In this document: one piece after another, positions 1 to 5,778 of the stretch
Layout: every line of letters starts with the position of its first letter
Position numbering within the stretch: the first letter of the stretch is position 1
Assembly: GCA_017882245.1 (NCBI GenBank)
Contig: JADGPV010000012.1
Location: 1 to 6,787, forward strand
From: Bacteroidales bacterium
Lineage (GTDB): Bacteria > Bacteroidota > Bacteroidia > Bacteroidales > VadinHA17
DNA length: 6,787 nucleotides
Direction of reading: 5' to 3'
The notes under the pieces: generated by a model
Database searches by the model: none
What the model was told of the DNA's origin: nothing
The model's input: the letters and a program-made list of their open reading frames with translations, nothing else
Program-made: the position numbers and the translations under genes

Positions 1-15
1 AAGGAATGGTGAGGA

Positions 16-47
16 TCTGATACTCTCGCAATATAATTTTATCTTTG
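16..47 (+). promoter_or_regulatory. Predicted Bacteroidota-type promoter for the PASTA/T9SS/RluA operon
   Basis: TATCTTTG at 40-47 fits the Bacteroidota -7 consensus TAnnTTTG exactly. Twenty bases upstream, TCTG at 16-19 is one mismatch from the -33 element TTTG. This would put the transcription start near 53-55 and leave a leader of about 27 bases before the ATG at 82. No strong Shine-Dalgarno is present: AGG touches the start codon, which is too close to act as one. The consensus is established knowledge; its use here is inferred. Confidence 0.45.
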
Positions 48-81
48 ACACAGCGTTTATTACTTAATACTTCATCATAGG

Positions 82-933
82 ATGAGCACCAGGGAATTTC
101 TTAAAAGCCGCGTCTTCTGGAAACAGGTCGGACTGTCATTGGCTATCGGCGTTGCCATCTTTATAATTCTGATTATATGGCTTAATATATACACGCATCA
201 TGGCCAGTCAAGACCCACCCCCGAGGTAAGAGGGCTTACCATAAAGGAAGCAACGGCAGTGGCGCAAAAAAACAAAATGAGATTTCAGATAATTGATTCT
301 GTCTATACCGCCTTCGTTCCGCGCGGGTGCGTGGCAGAACAGATGCCCCTGCCCGGTCACCGTGTGAAGAGAGGACGAATGCTCAAGGTAACCATAAACG
401 CATTTAACCCTGAGATGGTTGCAGTACCTGACCTTGTCGGTCTCCCGCGACGTCAGGCGCTGTCGCTCATAGAAACTGCAGGACTGCAGGTTGGACAACT
501 CAATTATGTGCCTGACCTTACCGTTGATTTCGTGCTGAAGCAGACTCTGCACGGCCGCGAAGTATCGTCTGGTGACTCAGTGCAGAAAGGTATGGTTATA
601 GACCTGGTCCTCGGCAGGGGACTGAGCAGCCAGCATACTCCGGTCCCGCGTCTTACCGGTTGCACCCTCGAACAGGCACGAAGTGCAATACTGGGCTCCT
701 CCCTTAATCTAGGCGCTTATGTGTTTGATGCTACAGTGCTCACCGGAACAGACTCGCTCAATGCCTTTGTCTTTAAACAAAATCCTGATTATCACCCTGA
801 CGCTACCGTGCAGCTTGGTTCAGCAGTATATATTTGGCTTACTGTTGATACTCTCAGGCTGTCTGCTGATACAACAGCTGTCTCAGCAAACGATACGGCA
901 GAGGTCGGCGGTATTACTCAATCAGAGTTATGA
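82..933 (+). CDS. Membrane-anchored protein with three PASTA domains
   Basis: A 283-residue, probably single-pass inner-membrane protein. A short basic N-terminus is followed by one hydrophobic segment at about residues 15-37. Three tandem PASTA repeats then face the periplasm: about 45-107 (starts PEVRGLTIKEA), 113-178 (starts VAVPDLVGLPRRQA) and 188-256 (starts VPRLTGCTLEQA). Each shows the usual P-x-L/V-x-G-x(3)-x-A opening. The tail from about 257 is rich in Ser, Thr, Asp and Ala and looks disordered. PASTA domains bind peptidoglycan fragments or beta-lactams in Ser/Thr kinases (PknB/PrkC) and PBP2x of Gram-positives. Here there is no kinase or transpeptidase domain, so a wall-sensing or scaffolding role is inferred. 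The ATG at 82 is chosen because it puts basic residues directly before the membrane segment. The stop overlaps the next start (ATGA), implying translational coupling. The family call is firm; the function is not known. Confidence 0.9.
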   Translation: MSTREFLKSRVFWKQVGLSLAIGVAIFIILIIWLNIYTHHGQSRPTPEVRGLTIKEATAVAQKNKMRFQIIDSVYTAFVPRGCVAEQMPLPGHRVKRGRMLKVTINAFNPEMVAVPDLVGLPRRQALSLIETAGLQVGQLNYVPDLTVDFVLKQTLHGREVSSGDSVQKGMVIDLVLGRGLSSQHTPVPRLTGCTLEQARSAILGSSLNLGAYVFDATVLTGTDSLNAFVFKQNPDYHPDATVQLGSAVYIWLTVDTLRLSADTTAVSANDTAEVGGITQSEL

Positions 934-2798
934 CCCTACTGATGCGGAAAAGATGGCTGATATACATACTGCTGATTTTGCTGCCTGCCACACGGGCAGG
1001 CTCCCAGGAGATCGTCACCGGTTTGCTCTTCAACAGGCAGCTTGCAGACGTAAAGAATCAGCCTCAGTTGAAAGGTGCCAAGGGTAATGATACCCTGCTT
1101 CTTCCTTTTACAGATGATTTCTCAGATGACAGCCTCTTTCCTTCTCCGGACAGATGGACTGACAGGCAGGTTTTCATAAACAACACTTATTCGATAAAAC
1201 AACCTTCACTGGGTATTGCGACTTTCGACTGCCTCGATGAGAATGGCAAACTGTACGAAAACGCCTCTTATTCTGTTTTTGCTGCTGACAGACTGACATC
1301 AAAACCGATAGACCTGGCTTATCTGCCTGGTGACAGCATTTATCTCAGCCTCCTCTACGAGGCGGGCGGGATAGCTGACATGCCTGAAAGTGATGACAGC
1401 CTTACCTTGAATTTCTGGGCGCCTGATGAGGAGATGTGGCACAGCGTCTGGCGTGTCAGGGGAGACTCAACCCACGGATTCCGCACCGTAATGATACCGA
1501 TAAAGGAAGGCAGATACCTTAAGAAAGGATTTCGCTTTATGTTCGCTGGTTATGCTTCGTTGTCAAGGGACTGGATAGAAAATCAACCCGGACGCCCTTT
1601 TAATGGCGACCAGTGGAACTTAGACCATATTATGCTTGACAAGGGCCGCTCACGAAATGACACAGTACTTCATGATGTGGCTCTTACTCTGCCTCAGAGA
1701 TCACTTATTAAAGATTACGAGGCCATGCCCTGGCTTCACTTCAGGCAGGCGTTCCTCTCCGTAATGAGCCCGGCAGCCGTTATTAACTACCGCAACAATG
1801 ACACCATTGTCAGAAATGTCACGCGGCATATTTCAATAAAGGATATCCTTAAAAACGTGGTCGTACGCGATTTCGACGCCGGGGCCACCAACGTCTCTCC
1901 ACTCACAGACATCCGGTATGATGCTCCGCTACTTTATACGTACAACTCATCATCAGCAGACTCGGCACTCTTCCTGTTGACAGTCTCACTCATCACAGAC
2001 GATTTTGATCCGAAGGCGGATGACACTATAAAATACTTTCAACGCTTCACGGACTATTTTGCTGTCGATGACGGAACTGCCGAAGCAGGTTATGGTATTA
2101 ACGGTCAGGGCTCACGCAATGCTATGGTGGCGCTGCAGTTCAGGTCTTTCATTGCTGACTCTGTCAAAGCCCTCAAAATATGCTTCAATGATGCATATGA
2201 CAACGCCAACCAGCGTTCCTTTGACATTATGGTATGGGCTGATGACAATGGTAAGCCCGGAGTGCTGCTGGGTACGACAGAGGGTCCCGTTGCAGTGCCG
2301 GGCACTGACTTAAACGGTTTTGTCACTTATCATTTTGATAAGCCTGTAAGCGTTAATGGCCCCTTCTGGGTTGGATGGAAACAGCTCTCAGAGACATTCC
2401 TCAATGCGGGTCTGGATCTTAACACTTCCTCCGCCGGAAGTCATTATTTTATGCTCAGCGGAACATGGGAGCCAAGCCAGGCTCCGGGAACGGTGATGTT
2501 ACGGCCGGTGATGAAGGGAGAAGGCTCATCCACATCATCTGATGAAAATGCGCTCCTGAATGATCTGTTCAGGATCTATCCCAATCCGTCGAGGGGTCAG
2601 GTGACCCTCATGGCATCAGACAAGGCACCCGATGACTTTATAATCGAAGTATTATCGGCAACCGGAGCTTCTGTGATGTCAATAGACCGTACTGACCAGC
2701 CCGATTTCAGCTCACTTTCTGCCGGCACCTACATTATAATCATAAAAACAAGAGAAGGAAAGCCCCTCTCCGTGATGCGCCTTATAAGAATCAAATGA
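930..2798 (+). CDS. Secreted T9SS type A sorting-domain protein, function unknown
   Basis: A 622-residue protein with a Sec signal peptide: basic RKRW near the N-terminus, a hydrophobic core at about 9-19, and likely cleavage after A23-G24-S25, leaving Gln at the new N-terminus as is common for Bacteroidota exports. The last 77 residues (546-622) are a typical type A T9SS sorting domain, with FRIYPNPSRGQVTL at its start, LSAGTYIIII in the middle and a basic MRLIRIK end. The protein should cross the outer membrane by the PorU/SprA route and end up on the surface or released. Between lie two probable beta-sandwich regions, about 60-240 (FTDDFSD to WNLDHIMLDKG) and 375-528 (DYFAVDDGTAE to LRPVMKG). 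No catalytic motif or named enzyme domain is recognisable. The start ATG at 930 overlaps the PASTA stop; an in-frame ATG at 942 (MRKRW) would also give a good signal peptide. Its place between PASTA and pseudouridine synthase genes hints at an envelope role, but this is inference. Confidence 0.85.
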   Translation: MTLLMRKRWLIYILLILLPATRAGSQEIVTGLLFNRQLADVKNQPQLKGAKGNDTLLLPFTDDFSDDSLFPSPDRWTDRQVFINNTYSIKQPSLGIATFDCLDENGKLYENASYSVFAADRLTSKPIDLAYLPGDSIYLSLLYEAGGIADMPESDDSLTLNFWAPDEEMWHSVWRVRGDSTHGFRTVMIPIKEGRYLKKGFRFMFAGYASLSRDWIENQPGRPFNGDQWNLDHIMLDKGRSRNDTVLHDVALTLPQRSLIKDYEAMPWLHFRQAFLSVMSPAAVINYRNNDTIVRNVTRHISIKDILKNVVVRDFDAGATNVSPLTDIRYDAPLLYTYNSSSADSALFLLTVSLITDDFDPKADDTIKYFQRFTDYFAVDDGTAEAGYGINGQGSRNAMVALQFRSFIADSVKALKICFNDAYDNANQRSFDIMVWADDNGKPGVLLGTTEGPVAVPGTDLNGFVTYHFDKPVSVNGPFWVGWKQLSETFLNAGLDLNTSSAGSHYFMLSGTWEPSQAPGTVMLRPVMKGEGSSTSSDENALLNDLFRIYPNPSRGQVTLMASDKAPDDFIIEVLSATGASVMSIDRTDQPDFSSLSAGTYIIIIKTREGKPLSVMRLIRIK

Positions 2799-2807
2799 AT
2801 AATTTAT

Positions 2808-3839
2808 ATGGCTGAAGAGGAACTGGCGGACAACCAGGAACAGGAGCTCTTTGAGCACTTTCGCGTGACAGTCGACCCCGGGCAGTCGATGCTGCGCATA
2901 GACAAGTATCTCACAGCGCGTCTTGAGGGTGTCTCGAGGACAAGAGTGCAGGCTGCCGCACAGGCAGGGAATGTCATTGTTAATGACAACCCTGTAAAAC
3001 CCAACTACAGGGTCAAGCCGCTGGATGTCATACAAATCCTTCTGCCCAACCAGCCACGTGAGATAGAGCTGATAGCGCAGGATATCCCCATCAATATAGT
3101 CTTTGAAGATGAAGATGTGATTGTGGTGGATAAAAAGGCAGGCATGGTCGTTCACCCTGCTTACGGCAACTATTCAGGCACGCTGATGAATGCCCTGATG
3201 TTTCATTTCAAAGACTTACCGCTCTTTCAGGCCGGGGAGCTCAGGCCAGGACTGGCACACCGTATCGATAAAAATACTTCCGGATTGCTTGTGATTGCCA
3301 AGAATGAATATGCCCTCAACAGGCTGGGAAAGCAGTTCTTCAACCATACGACGGAACGCAGGTATGTCGCACTGGTATGGGGTACACCCGATCCTGAAGA
3401 AGGCACGATCACGGGGAATGTGGGCCGTAATATAAGGGACCGCAAAATAATGCAGGTCTTTCCGGATGGCAGCCAGGGGAAACATGCAGTGACACATTAC
3501 AGGATCATTGAGCATCTGGGATACGTATCTCTTATTGAGTGCCGTCTTGAGACCGGCCGCACGCATCAGATACGTGTGCATATGGCTTATGCCGGTCATC
3601 CTCTCTTCAACGATGAGGAGTATGGCGGGCACCGCATTCTAAAAGGAACGATATTCACAAAATATCAGCAGTTCGTCCGAAACTGCTTCGAGCTTCTCCC
3701 TCGACAGGCGCTGCATGCACAGACGCTCTCTTTTGACCACCCGGTCACAGGCAAGCGGCTCTCCTTTGAATCACCACTGCCTGATGATATGGCACAGGCT
3801 ATTGAAAAGTGGCGTAATTATATTGTAGGCAGAGACTAG
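2808..3839 (+). CDS. rluD: RluA/RluD-family 23S rRNA pseudouridine synthase
   Basis: A 343-residue cytosolic enzyme that isomerises uridine to pseudouridine in RNA. An acidic N-terminus is followed by an S4 RNA-binding domain at about 28-80 (MLRIDKYLTARL, VSRTRVQ, GNVIVND). The catalytic domain carries the family signature HRIDKNTSGLLVIAKN at 151-166, with D154 as the expected nucleophile. It also has the conserved RLETGRTHQIRVHMA at 247-260 and RQALHAQTLSFDHP at 299-312. S4 plus catalytic domain matches RluD/RluC rather than the S4-less RluA. RluD in E. coli modifies U1911, U1915 and U1917 of 23S rRNA helix 69. Exact target sites here are inferred, so the gene symbol is tentative. A segment at about 272-298, between the THQIR and LHA motifs, looks longer than in E. 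coli RluD. The ATG lies 9 bases after the previous stop, consistent with one operon. Its 3' end faces the convergent TPM gene. Confidence 0.93.
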   Translation: MAEEELADNQEQELFEHFRVTVDPGQSMLRIDKYLTARLEGVSRTRVQAAAQAGNVIVNDNPVKPNYRVKPLDVIQILLPNQPREIELIAQDIPINIVFEDEDVIVVDKKAGMVVHPAYGNYSGTLMNALMFHFKDLPLFQAGELRPGLAHRIDKNTSGLLVIAKNEYALNRLGKQFFNHTTERRYVALVWGTPDPEEGTITGNVGRNIRDRKIMQVFPDGSQGKHAVTHYRIIEHLGYVSLIECRLETGRTHQIRVHMAYAGHPLFNDEEYGGHRILKGTIFTKYQQFVRNCFELLPRQALHAQTLSFDHPVTGKRLSFESPLPDDMAQAIEKWRNYIVGRD

Positions 3840-3857
3840 GGATATTTGCGAATCCTA
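3837..3857. terminator. Possible short hairpin between convergent genes
   Basis: TAGGGAT-ATTTGCG-AATCCTA forms an imperfect palindrome: TAGG pairs with CCTA and a few A-T pairs extend it, with single-base bulges. It uses both stop codons, the rluD TAG at 3837-3839 and the TPM-gene TAG read from 3857 to 3855. A symmetric hairpin at a 15-base convergent junction could end transcription from both sides. The stem is short, bulged and lacks a T-run, so support is weak. Confidence 0.2.
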
Positions 3858-4655
3858 CCAGCTTCCTCCTGCTCCGCCGCCACCGAAACCGCCGCCGCCA
3901 AATCCGCCGAAACCTCCGCCGCCACCTCCTCCGCTGAAGCCGCCAAAGCTTCCGCCATGCGATTTTCCGCCTCCCATCATGCTCAAAAGAAGCCATAAAG
4001 GCAGGTTGCTGGTACCTGAGTTTTTGATATGCTTGTTGTTCGAATTACCGGAAGAAGCTATTAAAATGAAGACGATGATGAAGATGATAATAATAATGGC
4101 GGGTATTTTTCCTGACGACGCAGAGCGGCCATAATTATCATAGCTGTATTCACCGGAAGCCAGCGACATCAGAACGTTAGTGCCCGCATCAAGGCCTCCG
4201 TAATAATCGCCTACCTGGAAGCGAGGCAGCATCTCCCTGTCAATGATTTCTGCACATGTAAGGTCAGGTATGGCTCCCTCAAGGCCATAACCCGTTGCAA
4301 TGAATATCTGACCGGTCGACTCATCTGTCTTCGTTTTTACAAGTACAAGGATTCCGTTATTGAAATCAGACTGTCCTATACCCCAGTCCTTTGCCACCTT
4401 ATAGGCAAACTCCGACCTGTCATATCCCTGAAGGTCATTTACTATAACGACAGCTATCTGGTTGGATGTTGAATCGTTAAAAGCAACAAGCTTATTTTCA
4501 AGCGACTGTATTTGGGATGCCTGAAGAACACCTGCGTAGTCATTCACCAGTCGTGGCGGATCAGGTTTAGGAAGAAGCGTCTGTGCCCCAAGAGAGAATG
4601 AGAAAAGCAGCAAGGCAGGCAAGCATAATATGTAATAGATCTTCCTCATTTTCAC
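3855..4655 (-). CDS. TPM-domain protein, exported and membrane-anchored, with Gly-rich tail
   Basis: A 266-residue member of the TPM family (TLP18.3/Psb32/YgcG type, PF04536). It has a signal peptide at about 1-24 (ends SLGA before Q25) and a TPM domain at about 35-168, with RLVNDYAGVL at its start, NNGILVLV and ATGYGLEGAIPD inside. A transmembrane segment follows at about 184-200, then a short second hydrophobic stretch at 217-227. The tail at 228-266 is almost all glycine with Phe and Ser, ending AGGSW; such a tail with terminal Trp is familiar in this family. The TPM domain should sit in the periplasm with the tail across the membrane. Plant TPM domains have reported phosphatase activity and a role in photosystem II repair; bacterial roles are poorly known. 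The first codon is GTG, overlapping the upstream stop (GTGA). An ATG two codons in (4649-4647) is an equally plausible start. It is last in the lemA operon. Confidence 0.88.
   Translation of the reverse strand: MKMRKIYYILCLPALLLFSFSLGAQTLLPKPDPPRLVNDYAGVLQASQIQSLENKLVAFNDSTSNQIAVVIVNDLQGYDRSEFAYKVAKDWGIGQSDFNNGILVLVKTKTDESTGQIFIATGYGLEGAIPDLTCAEIIDREMLPRFQVGDYYGGLDAGTNVLMSLASGEYSYDNYGRSASSGKIPAIIIIIFIIVFILIASSGNSNNKHIKNSGTSNLPLWLLLSMMGGGKSHGGSFGGFSGGGGGGGFGGFGGGGFGGGGAGGSW
3858..3974 (-). repeat. Low-complexity GGN-codon tract encoding the Gly-rich C-terminal tail
   Basis: On the plus strand this is a run of CCGCC and CCTCC units; read on the minus strand it gives GGN codons for Gly, broken by Phe, Ser and Ala (residues 228-265 of the TPM protein). 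The glycine codons are mixed (GGC, GGA, GGT), so the tract looks kept for its protein product and not as a simple expanding DNA repeat. Slippage could still vary its length between strains. Confidence 0.7.
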
Positions 4656-5104
4656 TGCCCCGTTTCATCAGTATCAAATGAGATCGTGTCAGTGATCTCA
4701 TTAATGTCATCTTTTGTATGGGGGAAGTGTTCCTTGAGCTGGTTGCCTGCCATAATGATTCCCTCCGTAAGTCCTTCGGTAAACATATTTTCACTGAAGC
4801 GCTTTCTCATATGATCCCGTATTTCATCCCAGAACCCCAGTGGCACCACGCTGTTTATTCCTGTATCGCCAATAATTGCAAACTTGCGTTCCTCCAGCGC
4901 AAGGTAAATAAGCACACCGTTACGGTCAGCCGTCTTATGCATTCCCGCCTTCCTGAAAAGCCATGCAGCCTCATCAAGGACATCAGCCTTGCATGAGGTC
5001 TCGATGTGAACACGGATCTCACCCGATGTGGCATGTTCGGCTTCGCCGATAGCCTGTACTATTGCATCCTGCTGTGCGCTGGTGAAGAACGTTGAGGCTT
5101 TCAT
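4652..5104 (-). CDS. Cytosolic TPM-domain protein
   Basis: A 150-residue protein of the TPM family (PF04536), with no signal peptide and no membrane segment. The TPM fold is suggested by an N-terminal helix (FFTSAQQDAIVQAIGEAE), then TSGEIRVHIE at 27-35, a central strand ADRNGVLIYLALEERKFAII at 59-78, GDTGINSVVP at 79-88, and a helical end (FTEGLTEGIIMAGNQLKEHF, 108-127). The acidic C-terminus looks unstructured. Unlike its neighbour it lacks the signal peptide, transmembrane helix and Gly-rich tail, so the two paralogous domains should lie on opposite sides of the inner membrane. The ATG at 5104 follows lemA by 9 bases, and the stop overlaps the next start. LemA followed by two TPM genes of these two kinds is an arrangement I recall from other Bacteroidota. 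No enzymatic activity can be assigned from sequence. Confidence 0.87.
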   Translation of the reverse strand: MKASTFFTSAQQDAIVQAIGEAEHATSGEIRVHIETSCKADVLDEAAWLFRKAGMHKTADRNGVLIYLALEERKFAIIGDTGINSVVPLGFWDEIRDHMRKRFSENMFTEGLTEGIIMAGNQLKEHFPHTKDDINEITDTISFDTDETGQ

Positions 5105-5114
5105 GTTAATGTTT

Positions 5115-5705
5115 TCAGAACTCTACCTTGGGAGCTACCTCGGTACCTTTGGCAGCTTCAAAATATGGTCTTTGAGTGAATTTGGTCATTGCAGCGATCA
5201 TGTTCTGCGGGAACTTTTTAATAAAGGTGTTATAGGTCCTTGCTGCATCATTAAAGTTATTCCTTGCAACGGAGATACGGTTCTCAGTGCCCTCGAGAGC
5301 TACCTGCAGGTCACGGTAATTCTGCGTGGCTTTCAGCTCGGGATACTGTTCAACAACAACCATCAGGCGCGACAGAGCTGAACTGACTTCATTCTGGGCA
5401 GCCTGGAACTGCTGAAGTTGTGCAGGGGTGATATTTGACGGATCAACCGTCACCTGTGTTGCCTTTGCCCTTGCTTCAATAACCCTTGTGAGGGTCTCCT
5501 GCTCAAATGCAGCAGCACCCTTGACAGTATTTACAAAGTTTGGAATAAGGTCAGCCCTTCTCTGGTACTGTGTCTCTACATTGCTCCACTCTGTACCAAC
5601 CTTCTCATTCATTGGGACGATCTTGTTATAGATGCCGACACCCCATGATATAATCAGCAGTACAATAACAGCAATAACTATTACGGTAATAATGCCCTTT
5701 TTCAT
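5115..5705 (-). CDS. lemA: LemA family membrane protein
   Basis: A 196-residue LemA protein (PF04011). It has a very short N-terminal tail (MKKG), one transmembrane segment at about 5-25, and a helical, largely coiled-coil domain. The family hallmark is clear: YNKIVPMNEKVGTEWSNV at 26-43, then QRRADLIPNFVNTVKG at 48-63. The conserved C-terminal helical region includes YPELKATQNYRDL, LEGTENRISVARN and ARTYNTFIKKFP, at about 120-168. Length is normal for the family. The predicted topology leaves only a few residues in the cytosol with the helical domain outside the inner membrane. LemA was first named in Listeria for a peptide antigen; its biochemical role is unknown, and it often neighbours TPM-domain proteins, as here. 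It is the first gene of a three-gene minus-strand operon and is divergent from ddl. The ATG at 5705 is followed directly by the membrane segment, which supports this start. Confidence 0.95.
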   Translation of the reverse strand: MKKGIITVIVIAVIVLLIISWGVGIYNKIVPMNEKVGTEWSNVETQYQRRADLIPNFVNTVKGAAAFEQETLTRVIEARAKATQVTVDPSNITPAQLQQFQAAQNEVSSALSRLMVVVEQYPELKATQNYRDLQVALEGTENRISVARNNFNDAARTYNTFIKKFPQNMIAAMTKFTQRPYFEAAKGTEVAPKVEF

Positions 5706-5729
5706 TTTACGGTTAATTTAGTTCGATGT

Positions 5730-5737
5730 CAAATTTA
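5730..5737 (-). promoter_or_regulatory. Predicted -7 box for the lemA-TPM-TPM operon
   Basis: Read on the minus strand, 5737-5730 is TAAATTTG, an exact match to the Bacteroidota -7 consensus TAnnTTTG. Transcription would begin near 5724 and give a leader of about 20 bases to the lemA ATG. A -33 element is not convincing: the best candidate is a TTC at 5762-5760, 22 bases upstream, inside the ddl promoter box. Support therefore rests on the -7 match and its position. Confidence 0.45.
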
Positions 5738-5752
5738 CAAAATAAATTGTCT

Positions 5753-5760
5753 TATTTTTG
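5753..5760 (+). promoter_or_regulatory. Predicted -7 box for ddl
   Basis: TATTTTTG is an exact match to TAnnTTTG. Transcription would start near 5766 and leave only about a dozen bases before the ddl ATG at 5779, so translation would use a very short leader without a Shine-Dalgarno. No good -33 TTG lies at the usual distance; AT-rich TTTA at 5734-5737 is the nearest candidate, with a short 15-base spacer. Confidence 0.4.
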
Positions 5761-5778
5761 AATTATGATAATGAAACC

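Noticed and set aside
1..12. AAG GAA TGG TGA as the last codons of an upstream gene
   Set aside because: Three codons and a stop arise easily by chance; nothing in 12 bases supports a gene call.
719..1087. 122-codon plus-strand frame overlapping the PASTA and T9SS genes
   Set aside because: Out of frame with both supported genes, and its translation has no family features; the hydrophobic part is a frame-shifted reading.
2712..3155. 147-codon minus-strand frame across the T9SS/rluD junction
   Set aside because: It lies opposite two well-supported genes, shows no recognisable domain and has no promoter-like box.
3216..3632. 138-codon minus-strand frame inside rluD
   Set aside because: Antisense to the conserved catalytic core of the pseudouridine synthase, with no independent support.
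3799..3996. Minus-strand reading frame coding for an Arg/Trp-rich 65-residue peptide
   Set aside because: It is an out-of-frame reading of the GGN-codon tract of the TPM gene; the arginine richness is an artefact of that repeat.
3855..5705. LemA/TPM operon as an anti-phage defence system
   Set aside because: No nuclease, NTPase, toxin or reverse-transcriptase motif is present, and the families are common chromosomal genes with no defence context here.
5758..5778. In-frame TTG giving a seven-residue longer Ddl
   Set aside because: The added residues do not match the family N-terminus, which begins just before VAGG, and the TTG forms part of the predicted -7 box.
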